In this document: in pieces, positions 45,240 to 57,512 of the stretch | Layout of the letters: every line of letters begins with the position of its first letter | Numbering within the stretch: the stretch's first letter is position 1 | DNA from: Pteria penguin | Lineage: Eukaryota; Mollusca; Bivalvia; Pterioida; Pteriidae | Length of the DNA: 64,000 nucleotides | Direction of reading: 5' to 3' | Assembly (NCBI GenBank): GCA_035048485.1 | Contig: CM068583.1 | Span: forward strand, 42,701,542-42,765,541 | Made by a program: the position numbers and the translations under genes | The notes under the pieces: generated by a model | What the model saw: only the letters and a program-made list of their open reading frames with translations | Told to the model about the DNA's origin: nothing | Database searches by the model: none

Positions 45240-46880
45240 AGACGCCCAAGTGGGCCTTATTCACTAACCTGAGTACCTAAATTATCAGTCATGCAGGAAG
45301 GAAGAAGTTACTTTTTTTGCATTGCTGTGACTAAGTCAACACAAATGTTGAAAATATGTTAAATTTTATTTCAGACCAGAATAAAAAACAACTCTTTTTT
45401 TTGCACATCCATTTAGGTGATTTTGATATTAAGCATTTGCTTGGTCTCTGCAAGATGTGATTCAGGGCCACAAGTTAGTCATTTTCTTTAAGTGGGGCCT
45501 TTTGTTTACTGATTTCAAGTCTGGGTCAGGAACAACAATTGTTTCAAATATTGTCCGGATCCAACTTAAAATGGACTAATTTCATATGTTGAGTGTTGAG
45601 AAACATCTAAACACTTATTTAGATGTGTAAAGAAATGAAAAAAAAAATTTGACCACAGCGGGATTTGAACGACTACTCTCCATATTCTAATTACCAAGTG
45701 GTATATGTACCATTGTGAGACCCATTTTTTAGACATGGTGGCACCATCTGTTGACCAATTTGGATGAAATGTAAAAATTGATCAGAGGACCTATAGTACT
45801 TCATGTATACCATGTTTCATCAAAATCTTTCATGCGGTATAACAGCAGAAGTTAAAAATGTGAAGAATTGTCCCTATACACCCTCATTTGGAAGTCATAA
45901 AAATTCATAGAAAATCCAAAAATTGAGATATTGACAAAATTCTTTCAAAATAACATTCCTTACCATAATCATAATCAGAATTGTCCATAACAAATCATCA
46001 TTATCAATTAACTAGGAAATATGACACTTTTCTACATTGAAATCACCAAGTCCGAAGTTATGTTGAAAAAATTTCTAAAATTTGATTTTGGAAGGGAACC
46101 AAAATGACAAGACTTCTTCATTCATTCCTCTAGATCATTTCTATGCAGTCCGTTTGTCTCTGTATACAGCCAGTATGAAGAAAAAGATTGTCAAAGGAGG
46201 GTACTCTTTTGTGACCTACTTTTGACTGTGGTGGCGCCACCTGTAAAGTGGTCTGAAAAAAAGACAGAATTTAGAGGGGATCATAAGTGATTTATTTCTA
46301 CCAAGATTTATTAAAATCCTTTGTACAGTTTAGCAGAAAAGTTGAAAATGTGAAAAATGGCCTACCCCCTTCCCCTTTATTTGGAAGTCTTAAAAAATTA
46401 ATAAAAAATCAAAAAATTGAGATATTGACAAAATTCTTTCACAATAAGTTTCCTTACTATAATTATGATCAAAAGAGTCCATAAGAACTCATCAATATCA
46501 ATTAACTGAAAAACATTACACTTTTCTGCATTGAAATTACTAAGTCCAAAAAAATGTTGAAAAAACATAAAAAATTTGATATCGGAATGGAACAAAAAAT
46601 AACAACACTTCTTCACACATCTGTCTAGATCATTCCTTTGAGTTTGGTTTGTCTCTGTATTCCCCCGGTCTGAAGGAGAAGTTTGTCAAAGGAGGGTACT
46701 CTCTGTGACCTACTTTTGCACCACCTGCAATGGATCCTTATGAAAAATAACAACACTTGTAGGGGACCTTGAGTACCTTGTTCATACCAAGTTGCATCAA
46801 ATTCTGTTCAGCGGTTTTAAAGAGGAAGTCGAAAATGTGAAAAGTTTACAACAGACAACGGACGCCGGACTAACTATGAC

Positions 46881-46912
<32 letters not shown>

Positions 46913-46917
46913 TTAAA
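45240..46917 (-). repeat. Bivalve interspersed repeat, inverted complete copy C
   Basis: Read on the minus strand it starts agctcac..gagccgaaggct near 46917-46885 and ends ggcccacttgggcgtc at about 45240. It has the ggtggcgccacc palindrome (about 46234), the G/C-run, and the B-box-like motif (gggatttgaac in the given strand, about 45660) in the same order as copy B. Length is about 1.68 kb, nearly the same as copy B. Short frames at 46287 and 46398 belong to it. Confidence 0.88.
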
Positions 46918-47061
46918 ACAGAATATATATTTCTTTCTTTCGAATTTATGTTTTACTTCATAATGAAGGCAAGATATATAATAAAAGGTTATTGACTGTA
47001 TATCGTGATATATTTTCGCCCTTCATCTTTGCGCAAACTTTCAATGTTTTGATTGTCATGT

Positions 47062-48472
47062 TTATGGTTGCTTAGTAACAACTGTCTGATTATTATTGAC
47101 AGCTTCCTCATTAGCAGGAGGAGGCTGGGCAGTCACCACGACGTTCTGTGGTGCTGTCGGTATCTCTGGCGTTATTGTATTCATGTTAACAGTATTTGAA
47201 CTGTTGTTGATTCCCATGTCATCATTATTTGAAACACTGCTGCTTTCACGGTCACGTTTTTCTTTTCGTCGTCGTCGTTCTCTTGTAGAATGCCAACTGT
47301 CATTTGTTGAGTAATTATCAGCACAGCATTCCCCGCAATAGATCCATGTCCAGAAGTTGGATGTATGGTGGTGATGTGGATCCTCACGGTCAGCTATATC
47401 AAGGTCCGGTCCCGGACAGAAACACAAGCAGACACCTATTCAATGTATTCAATATAAGGACATAAACGTGTGTAAATTGTAGAGCACCATGTGAGCATTG
47501 AAAACTAATGTCTCTTCAGTGGTGCGCAAGAACTAAAATTTGGCATTCCAAAGCATAAATATCTGGTGAGCAAACTCGTTACCAACTTTACAAATAATTA
47601 AAGCCAAAGCAGAAACCCGAAGACAGAGTTATACATAAAGGAGATACTTTTTAGTTTTAGAATTCTTTACAAACTTTTGTCACAGTAAATTTGAAGTAGG
47701 CGTGCATTACTTTAAGTGAATATCCTCATTATGTGGGGCAGGCTTGGTGTTGTGGTTCAGCGCTTGACTTACGACGCCGACGATCCGGGTTCGATTCCCT
47801 GATTGCGCCACTATGTTTAAGAGGTTGGTTACCTCCTATTTCCATGTCGCGATATAACTGAAAAATTGTTGCAAGCGACGTAAAATACCAATCAACCAAC
47901 CAACAAACCTCATATGTGTATGCCATAAGAAAAAGAAAATATGATTATCTCACGAAGATTGGCTGGTTGGTAGATTGGTTACGTCGCTTTCGACAATTGC
48001 TCAGTGATATCGCCACATGGTAGCAGGAGGTAACCAACCTCTTAAACATGGTGGTGCAATCCATAATTAGAATTCGGATCGTCTCCGTCGCAATCTATCG
48101 TATTAAATTAAGTATCTCATGTACAGTAACTAATATTATAATCTCAGACAATCTTACACTAAAACTTAATTGATAGGAATGATATCTAATGTAATTCTTT
48201 ACAAAACACTTGCAACTATACAACTTGGACAAGCACATTCTTTGTGCAATAATTAGATAGATTTAGAGTATACCGTGGCCACAACATCCATCATTCGGGC
48301 AACATTTACAGTCACAACAGTCATCCCCACAGCAACCTCCTTCTCTGCAACATTCACCGAAACATCCGTTTTCCCCACCGCAACAGTCTCCGTCGCCACA
48401 ACATTTACTGCAGTCACATTCCCCGCAATCACAATCCCCGCAATCGCAGTCCCCGCAATCGAAATCACTCAT
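47062..48472 (-). CDS. Cys-rich protein of unknown family, two coding exons
   Basis: Exon 48472-48274 (ATG at 48472) joins to exon 47435-47062 in phase through a GT/AG intron of 838 bp, giving 190 residues. Residues 1-74 are extremely Cys-rich: a CGDCDCGDCDCGECDC start, then many CC pairs (SKCCGDGDCCGG, CFGECCREGGCCGDDCC), ending VCLCFCPGPD. Next come HHHH (about 86-89), FWTWIYCGECCADN, a basic patch (RERRRRKEKRDRE) and a Ser/Asn/Thr/Pro-rich tail ending VTKQP. No signal peptide or membrane segment is visible. Dense Cys with CxC and CC spacing plus His suggests metal binding or a cross-linked structural role, but this is inference, and the pattern is not a metallothionein I can name. A splice acceptor (cctctttttcag) lies 16 nt before the ATG, so a 5' non-coding exon is likely. 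Two SINEs sit in the intron. Confidence 0.68.
47735..47905 (+). mobile_element. tRNA-derived SINE, plus orientation
   Basis: The head has an A-box-like gtggttcagcgc and a B box gggttcgattccc 35 bp apart, ending gattgcgcca. The body continues aagaggttggttacctccta, gcgatataactgaaaaattg, caagcgacgtaaaatacc and ends in an aatcaaccaaccaac tail. The body is typical of mollusc SINEs; I cannot assign the subfamily. It sits in the intron of the Cys-rich gene, antisense to it. Confidence 0.82.
47960..48100 (-). mobile_element. tRNA-derived SINE, inverted second copy
   Basis: On the minus strand, gattgcgacggagacgatcc, then caccaccatgtttaagaggt, tggttacctcctgctaccat, gtggcgatatcactgagcaa, aagcgacgtaaccaatctac. 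It shares the body of the SINE at 47735 but its tRNA head is decayed or truncated. The two copies face each other tail to tail about 55 bp apart and could fold together in the intron RNA. Confidence 0.78.
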
Positions 48473-48807
48473 CCTTGGGTTGTATGTGCTGAAAAAGAGG
48501 TTCAATGAATATGTAATCATTTTGAGAGGTAAATCTCGTAATGAAAGAACAACATGCATTAATTTTATTGTAACTATCCCTGTATTATACCTTAAGTGGA
48601 AAATAACGTAATAACTCCATAGATCAGTGAGTTATTATTAACATTAGTTAGCCAATCGGTAGAAATCAACATCCCCACCATCCCCACCACATACACTTAA
48701 TAAAGCATACTATTGCAAAAGGATACGCAAATGGTTGCGCATTGAATAGTTCCTTAACAAAACTAATAAATATGATCTTTAATAGGTCTTGACAAACTGA
48801 ACCTTCC

Positions 48808-51800
48808 CATAGTGTGGAGGAAAGTAACCATCCTATTGTGTAGACAAAATAAGTGTCTGGTGTATAGTGAGAAAGACCGTGAATATACAGTGTGGAGTAA
48901 AGTGACCAGCGTGTGGTGTAGAGGAATGTGACCAGTATAGTGTGGAGTAAAGTGACCATCGTGTGGTGTAGAGGACTGTGACCAGTATAGTGTGAAGTAA
49001 AGTGACCAGCGTGTGGTGTAGAGGAATGTGATCAGTATAGTGTAGAGTAAAGTGACCAGCGTGTGGTGTAGAAGACTGTGACCAGTATAGTGTGGAGTAA
49101 AGTGACCAGCGTGTGGTGTAGAGGACTGTGATCATTAAAGTGTAGAGTAAAGTGACCGCCGTGGGGTGTAGAGGACTGTGACCAGTATAGTGTGGAGTAA
49201 AGTGACCAGCGTGTGGTGTAGAGGACTGTGATCATTAAAGTGTAAAGTGACCATCGTGTGGTGTAGAGGACTGAGACCAGTATAGTGTAGAGTAAAGTGA
49301 CCAGCGTGTGGTGTAGAGGAATGTGACCAATATAGTGCGGAGTAAAGTGACCAGCGTGTGGTGTAGAGGACGGTGATCAGTATTGTGTGGAGTAAAGTGA
49401 CCAGCGTGTGGTGTAGAGGACTGTGATCATTATAGTGTGGAGTAAAGTGACCAGCGTGTGGTGTAGAGGACTGTGACCAGTATAGTGTGGAGTAAAGTGA
49501 CAACGTATGGTGTAGAGGACTGTGACCAGTGTAGTATGGAGTAAGGTGACAAACGTGTGGTGTAGAGGACTGTGACCAGTGTAGTGTGGAATAAAGTGAC
49601 CAGCGTGTGGTGTAGAGGACTGTGACCAGTATAGTGTGGAGTAAAGTGACCAGCGTGTGGTGTAGAGGAATGTGACCAATATAGTGTGGATTAAAGTGAC
49701 CAGCATGTGGTGTAGAGGACTGTGACGAATACAGTGTGGAGTAAAGTGACCAGCGTGTGGTGTAGAGGACTGTGACCAGTATAGTGTGCAGTAAAGTGAC
49801 CAGCGTGTGATGTAGAGGTTTTATGACCAGTATTGTGTGGTATAAAGTGACCAGCATGTGGTGTAGAGGACTGTGACCAGTATAGTGTGGAGTAAGGTGA
49901 CCAGCGTATAGTGTAGATGACTGTGACAAGTGTAGTGTGCAGTAAAGTGACCAGCGTGTGGTGTAAAGGACTGTGATCAGTATAGTGTGGAGTAAAGTGA
50001 CCAGCGTGTGGCGTAGAGGACTGTGACCAGTACAGTGTGGAGTAAAGTCACCAGCGTGTTGCGTAGAGGACTGTGATCAGTAAAGTGTGTAGTAAAGTGA
50101 CCAGCGTGTGGTGTAGAAGACTGTGACCAGTATAGTGAGGAGTAAAGTGACCAGCGTGTGGTGAACACGACTGTGACCAGTAAAGTATGGAGTAAAGTGA
50201 CCAGCGTGTGGTGTAGAGGACTGTGACCAGTATAGTGTGAAGTAAAGTGACCAGCGTGTGGTGTAGAGGAATGTGATCAGTATAGTGTAGAGTAAAGTGA
50301 CCAGCGTGTGGTGTAGAAGACTGTGACCAGTATAGTGTGGAGTAAAGTGACCAGCGTGTGGTGTAGAGGACTGTGATCATTAAAGTGTAGAGTAAAGTGA
50401 CCGCCGTGGGGTGTAGAGGACTGTGACCAGTATAGTGTGGAGTAAAGTGACCAGCGTGTGGTGTAGAGGACTGTGATCATTAAAGTGTAAAGTGACCATC
50501 GTGTGGTGTAGAGGACTGAGACCAGTATAGTGTAGAGTAAAGTGACCAGCGTGTGGTGTAGAGGAATGTGACCAATATAGTGCGGAGTAAAGTGACCAGC
50601 GTGTGGTGTAGAGGACGGTGATCAGTATTGTGTGGAGTAAAGTGACCAGCGTGTGGTGTAGAGGACTGTGATCATTATAGTGTGGAGTAAAGTGACCAGC
50701 GTGTGGTGTAGAGGACTGTGACCAGTATAGTGTGGAGTAAAGTGACAACGTATGGTGTAGAGGACTGTGACCAGTGTAGTATGGAGTAAGGTGACAAACG
50801 TGTGGTGTAGAGGACTGTGACCAGTGTAGTGTGGAATAAAGTGACCAGCGTGTGGTGTAGAGGACTGTGACCAGTATAGTGTGGAGTAAAGTGACCAGCG
50901 TGTGGTGTAGAGGAATGTGACCAATATAGTGTGGATTAAAGTGACCAGCATGTGGTGTAGAGGACTGTGACGAATACAGTGTGGAGTAAAGTGACCAGCG
51001 TGTGGTGTAGAGGACTGTGACCAGTATAGTGTGCAGTAAAGTGACCAGCGTGTGATGTAGAGGTTTTATGACCAGTATTGTGTGGTATAAAGTGACCAGC
51101 ATGTGGTGTAGAGGACTGTGACCAGTATAGTGTGGAGTAAGGTGACCAGCGTATAGTGTAGATGACTGTGACAAGTGTAGTGTGCAGTAAAGTGACCAGC
51201 GTGTGGTGTAAAGGACTGTGATCAGTATAGTGTGGAGTAAAGTGACCAGCGTGTGGCGTAGAGGACTGTGACCAGTACAGTGTGGAGTAAAGTCACCAGC
51301 GTGTTGCGTAGAGGACTGTGATCAGTAAAGTGTGTAGTAAAGTGACCAGCGTGTGGTGTAGAAGACTGTGACCAGTATAGTGAGGAGTAAAGTGACCAGC
51401 GTGTGGTGAACACGACTGTGACCAGTAAAGTATGGAGTAAAGTGACCAGCGTGTGGTGTAGAGGACTGTGACCAGTATAGTGTGGAGTAAAGTGACCAGC
51501 GTGTGGCGTAGAGGACTGTGACCAGTATAGTGCGGAGTAAAGTGACCAGCGTGTGGTGTAGAGGACTGTGATCAATATAGTGTGGAGTAAACTGACCAGC
51601 GTGTGGTGTGGAGGACTGTGATCAGTATAGTGTGGAGTAAAGTGACCAGCGTGTGGTGTAGAGGACTGTGACCAGTATAGTGTGGAGTAAAGTGACAACG
51701 TATGGTGTAGAGGACTGTGAGCAGTGTAGTATGGAGTAAGGTGACCAACGTGTGGTGTAGAGGACTGTGACCAGTGTAGTGTGGAATAAAGTGACCAGCG

Positions 51801-54800
51801 TGTGGTGTAGAGGACTGTGACCAGTATAGTGTAGAGTAAAGAGACCAGCGTGTGGTGTAGAGGACTGTGACCAGTATAGTGTGGAGTACAGTGACCAGCG
51901 TGTGGTGTAGAGGAATGTGACCAATATAGTGTGGATTAAAGTGACCAGCATGTGGTGTAGAGGACTGTGACGAATACAGTGTGGAGTAAAGTGACCAGCG
52001 TGTGGTGTAGAGGACTGTGACCAGTATAGTGTGCAGTAAAGTGACCAGCGTGTGGTGTAGAGGTTTTATGACCAGTATTGTGTGGTATAAAGTGACCAGC
52101 ATGTGGTGTAGAGGACTGTGACCAGTATAGTGTGGAGTAATGTGACCAGCGTATAGTGTAGATGACTGTGACAAGTGTAGTGTGCAGTAAAGTGACCAGC
52201 GTGTGGTGTAAAGGACTGTGATCAGAATAGTGTGGGGTAAAGTGACCAGCGTGTGGCGTAGAGGACTGTGACCAGTACAGTGTGGAGTAAAGTCACCAGC
52301 GTATTGCGTAGAGGACTGTGATCAGTAAAGTGTGTAGTAAAGTGACCAGCGTGTGGTGTAGAAGACTGTGACCAGTATAGTGTGGAGTAAAGTGACCAGC
52401 GTGTGTTGAACACGACTGTGACCAGTATAGTATGGAGTAAAGTGACCAGCGTGTGGTGTAGAGGACTGTGACCAGTATAGTGTGGAGTAAAGTGACCAGC
52501 GTGTGGCGTAGAGGACTGTGACCAGTATAGTGTGGAATAAAGTGACCAGCGTGTGGTGTAGAGGACTGTGATCAATATAGTGTGGAGTAAACTGACCAGC
52601 GTGTGGTGTGGAGGACTGTGATCAGTATAGTGTGGAGTAAAGTGACAAGCGTGTGGTGTATAGGACTGTGACCAGTATAGAGTAGAGTAAAGTGACCAGC
52701 GTGTGGTGTAGATGACTGTGACCGGTACAGTGTGGAGTAAAGTGACCAACGTGTGGTGTATAGGACTGTGACCAGTATAGAGTAGAGTAAAGTGACCAGC
52801 GTGTGGTGTAGATGACTGTGACCGGTACAGTGTGGAGTAAAGTGACCAGCGTGTGGTGTAGAGGACTGTGATCAATATAGTGTGGAGTAGTGACCAGCGT
52901 GTGGTGTAGAGGACTGTGACCAGTATAGTGAGGAGTAAGGTGACCAGCGTATGTTGTAGATGACTGTGACAAGTGTAGTGTGCAGTAAAGTGACCAGCGT
53001 GTGGTGTAAAGGACTGTGATCAGTACAGTGTGGAGTAAGGTGACCAGCGTATGGTGTAGAGGACTGTGACCAGTGTAGTGTGTAGTAAAGTGACCAGCGT
53101 GTGGTGTAAAGGACTGTGATCAGTATAGTGTGGAGTAAAGTGACCAGCGTGTGGTGTATAGGACTGTGACCAGTATAGAGTAGAGTAAAGTTACCAGCGT
53201 GTGGTGTAGATGACTGTGACCGGTACAGTGTGGAGTAAAGTGACCAGCGTATGGTGTATAGGACTGTGACCAGTATAGAGTAGAGTAAAGTGACCAGCGT
53301 GTGGTGTAGATGACTGTGACCGGTACAGTGTGGAGTAAAGTGACCAGCGTGTGGTGTAGAGGACTGTGATCAATATAGTGTGGAGTAGTGACCAGCGTGT
53401 GGTGTAGAGGACTGTGACCAGTATAGTGAGGAGTAAGGTGACCAGCGTATGTTGTAGATGACTGTGACAAGTGTAGCGTGCAGTAAAGTGACCAGCGTGT
53501 GGTGTAAAGGACTGTGATCAGTACAGTGTATAGTAAGGTGACCAGCGTATGGTGTAGAGGACTGTGATCAGTGTAGTGTGTAGTAAAGTGACCAGCGTGT
53601 GGTGTAAAGGACTGTGATCAGTATAGTGCGGAGTAAAGTGACCAGCGTGTGGTGTATAGGACTGTGACCAGTATAGAGTAGAGTAAAGTTACCAGCGTGT
53701 GGTGTAGATGACTGTGACCGGTACAGTGTGGAGTAAAGTGACCAGCGTATGGTGTATAGGACTGTGACCAGTATAGAGTAGAGTAAAGTGACCAGCGTGT
53801 GGTGTAGATGACTGTGACCGGTACAGTGTGGAGTAAAGTGACCAGCGTGTGGTGTAGAGGACTGTGATCAATATAGTGTGGAGTAGTGACCAGCGTGTGG
53901 TGTAGAGGACTGTGACCAGTATAGTGAGGAGTAAGGTGACCAGCGTATGTTGTAGATGACTGTGACAAGTGTAGCGTGCAGTAAAGTGACCAGCGTGTGG
54001 TGTAAAGGACTGTGATCAGTACAGTGTATAGTAAGGTGACCAGCGTATGGTGTAGAGGACTGTGATCAGTATAGTGTGGAGTAAAGTGACCAGCGTGTGG
54101 TGTAGAGGTTTGTGACCAGTATTGTGTGGTATAACGTGACCAGCGTGTGGTGTAGATGACTGTGACCGGTACAGTGTGGAGTAAAGTGACCAGCGTGTGG
54201 TGTAGAGGACTGTGATCAATATAGTGTGGAGTAGTGACCAGCGTGTGGTGTAGAGGACTGTGACCAGTATAGTGAGGAGTAAGGTGACCAGCGTATGTTG
54301 TAGCTGACTGTGACAAGTGTAGTGTGCAGTAAAGTGACCAGCGTGTGGTGTAAAGGACTGTGATCAGTACAGTGTATAGTAAGGTGACCAGCGTATGGTG
54401 TAGAGGACTGTGATCAGTATAGTGTGGAGTAAAGTGACCAGCGTGTGGTGTAGAGGTTTGTGACCAGTATTGTGTGGTATAACGTGACCAGCGTGTGGTG
54501 TAGATGACTGTGACCGGTACAGTGTGGAGTAAAGTGACCAGCGTGTGGTGTAGAGGACTGTGATCAATATAGTGTGGAGTAGTGACCAGCGTGTGGTGTA
54601 GAGGACTGTGACCAGTATAGTGAGGAGTAAGGTGACCAGCGTATGTTGTAGCTGACTGTGACAAGTGTAGTGTGCAGTAAAGTGACCAGCGTGTGGTGTA
54701 AAGGACTGTGATCAGTACAGTGTGGAGTAAGGTGACCAGCGTATGGTGTAGAGGACTGTGACCAGTGTAGTGTGTAGTAAAGTGACCAGCGTGTGGTGTA

Positions 54801-57512
54801 AAGGACTGTGATCAGTATAGTGCGGAGTAAAGTGACCAGCGTGTGGCGTAGAGGACTGTGATCAGTAAAGTGTGTAGTAAAGTGACCTGCGTGTGGTGTA
54901 GAAGACTGTGACCAGTATAGTGTGGAGTAAAGTGACCAGCGTGTGGTGAACACGACTGTGACCAGTATAGTATGGAGTAAAGTGACCAGCGTGTGGTGTA
55001 GAGGACTGTGACCAGTATAGTGTGGAGTAAAGTGACCAGCGTGTGGCGTAGAGGACTGTGACCAGTATAGTGTGGAGTAAAGTGACCAGCGTGTGGTGTA
55101 GAGGACTGTGATCAATATAGTGTGGAGTAAACTGACCAGCGTGTGGTGTTGAGGACTGTGATCAGTATAGTGTGAAGTAAAGTGACCAGCGTGTGGTGTA
55201 GAGGACTGTGATCAGTATAGTGTGGAGTAAAGTGACCAGCGTGTGGTGTAGAGGTTTGTGACCAGTATTGTGTGGTATAACGTGACCAGCGTGTGGTGTA
55301 TAGGACTGTGACCAGTATAGAGTAGAGTAAAGTGACCAGCGTGTGGTGTAGATGACTGTGACCGGTACAGTGTGGAGTAAAGTGACCAGCGTGTGGTGTA
55401 GAGGACTGTGATCAATATAGTGTGGAGTAGTGACCAGCGTGTGGTGTAGAGGACTGTGACCAGTATAGTGAGGAGTAAGGTGACCAGCGTATGTTGTAGA
55501 TGACTGTGACAAGTGTAGTGTGCAGTAAAGTGACCAGCGTGTGGTGTAAAGGACTGTGATCAGTATAGTTCGGAGTAAAGTGACCAGCGTGTGGCGTAGA
55601 GGACTGTGACCAGTACAGTGTGGAGTAAAGTCACCAGCGTGTTGCGTAGAGGACTGTGATCAGTATAGTGTGTAGTAAAGTGACCAGCGTGTGGTGTAGA
55701 AGGCTGTGACCAGTATAGTGTGGAGTAAAGGGACCAGCGTGTGGTGAACAAGACTGTGACCAGTATAGTGTGGAGTAAAGTGACCAGCATGTGGTGTAGA
55801 GGACTGTGAACAGTATAGTGTGGAGTAAAGTGACCAGCGTGTGGTGTAGATGACTGTGACCAGTACAGTGTGGAGTAAAGTGACCAGCGTGTGGTGTAGA
55901 GGACTGTGACCAGTATTGTGTGGAGTAAATTGACCAGCGTGTGGTGTAGATGACTGTGACCAATACAGTGTGGAGTAAAGTGACCAGCGTGTGGTGTAGA
56001 GGACTGTGATCAGTACAGTGTGGAGTAAAGTGACCAGCGTGTGGTGTAGAGGACTGTGATCAATAAAGTGTGGAGTACGGTGACCAGCGTGTGGTGTATA
56101 GGACTGTGATCAGGATAGTGTGGAGTAGTGACCAACGTGTGGTGTAGAGGACTATGACCAGTATAGTGTGGAGTAAAGTGACCAGCGTGTGGTGTAGAGG
56201 ACTGTGATCAGTATAGTTTGGAGTAATTTGACCAGCGTGTGGTGTAGAGGACTGTGACCAGTATAGTGTGGAGTAAAGTGTCCAGCGTGTGGTGTAGAGG
56301 ACTGTGACCAGTATAGTGTGGAGTAAAGTGACCAGCGTGTGGTGTAGAGGACTGTGACCAGTATAGTGTGGAGTAAGTGACCAGCGTGTGGTGTAGAGGA
56401 CTGTGATCAGTATAGTGTGGAGTAGTGACCAGCGAGTGGTGTAGAGGACTGTGACCAGTGTAGTATGGAGTAAGGTGACCAACGTGTGGTGTAGAGGACT
56501 GTAACCAGTATTGTGTGGTATAAAATGACCAGCGTGTGGTGTATAGGACTGTGACCAGTATAGAGTAGAGTAAAGTGACCAGCGTGTGGTGTAGATGACT
56601 GTGACCAGTATAGTATGGAGTAAGGTGACCAGCGTATGGTGTAGAGGACTGTGACCAGTGTAGTGTGGAGTAAAGTGACCAGCATGTGGTGTAGAGGACT
56701 GTGATCAGTATAGTGTGGAGTAAAGTGACCAGCATGTGGTGAAGATGACTGTGACCAGTACAGTGTGGAGTAAAGTGACCAGCGTGTGGTGTAGAGGACT
56801 GTGACCAGTATTGTGTGGAATAAAGTGACAACGTGTGGTGTAGAGGACTGTGATCAGTATAGTGTGGAATAAAGTGACCAGCTTGTGGTGTAGAAGACTG
56901 TGACCAGTATAGTGTGGTGTAAAGTGACCAGCGTGTGGTGTAGAGGACTGTGATCAATATAGTGTGGAGTAAACTGACCAGCGTGTGGTGTGGAGGACTG
57001 TGATCAGTATAGTGTGGAGTAAAGTGACCAGCGTGTGGTGTAGAAGACTGTGACCAGTATAGTGTGGAGTAAAGTGACCAGTGTGTGGTGTAGAGGACTG
57101 TGACCAGTATAGTGTGGAGTAAAGTGACCAGCGTGTGGCGTAGAGGACTTTGATCAGTATAGTGTGGAGTAAAGTGACCAGCGTGTGGTGTAGAGGACTG
57201 TGATCAGGATAGTGTAGAATAAAGTGACCAGCGTGTGGTGTAGAGGTCTGTGACCAGTATTGTGTGGAATAAAGTGACCAGCGTGTGGTGTAGAGGACTG
57301 TGATCAGTATAGTGTGGAATAAAGTGACCAGCTTGTGGTGTAGAAGACTGTGACCAGTATAGTGTGGAGTAAAGTGACCAGTGTGTGATGTTAAGGACTG
57401 TGACCAGTATAGTGTGGTAGAAGGTGACCAGCGTGTGGTGTAGAGGACTGTGACCAGTGTAGTGTGGAATAAAGTGACCAGCGTGTGGTGTAGAGGACTG
57501 TGACCAGTGTAG
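48808..57512. repeat. 50-bp minisatellite array, about 174 copies, with nested higher-order repeats
   Basis: The unit agtgaccagcgtgtggtgta, gaggactgtgaccagtatag, tgtggagtaa repeats every 50 bp for 8.7 kb with point variants and a few 1-5 bp indels. Higher-order copying is evident. The variant aggttttatg occurs at 49816, 51061 and 52061 (spacing 1245 and 1000), and long stretches around these are essentially identical. Blocks of 498 bp recur from about 52620 to 53870, and of 348 bp from about 53870 to 54570. Three units equal 150 bp, so the minus strand lacks stops for long distances and shows open frames up to 348 residues made of YTTRWSLYSTLYWSQSSTPH-like cycles. These shift frame with each unit and are not taken as genes. 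Confidence 0.96.

Noticed and set aside
47741..47812. Functional tRNA gene on the plus strand
   Set aside because: A and B boxes are present, but the sequence continues into a SINE body with a repetitive tail, so it is the tRNA-derived head of a SINE.
53618..54664. 348-residue minus-strand open frame (and similar frames of 264, 217 and 200 residues)
   Set aside because: Composed entirely of the 50-bp minisatellite. The reading frame cycles every three units, with no unique domain or splice context.
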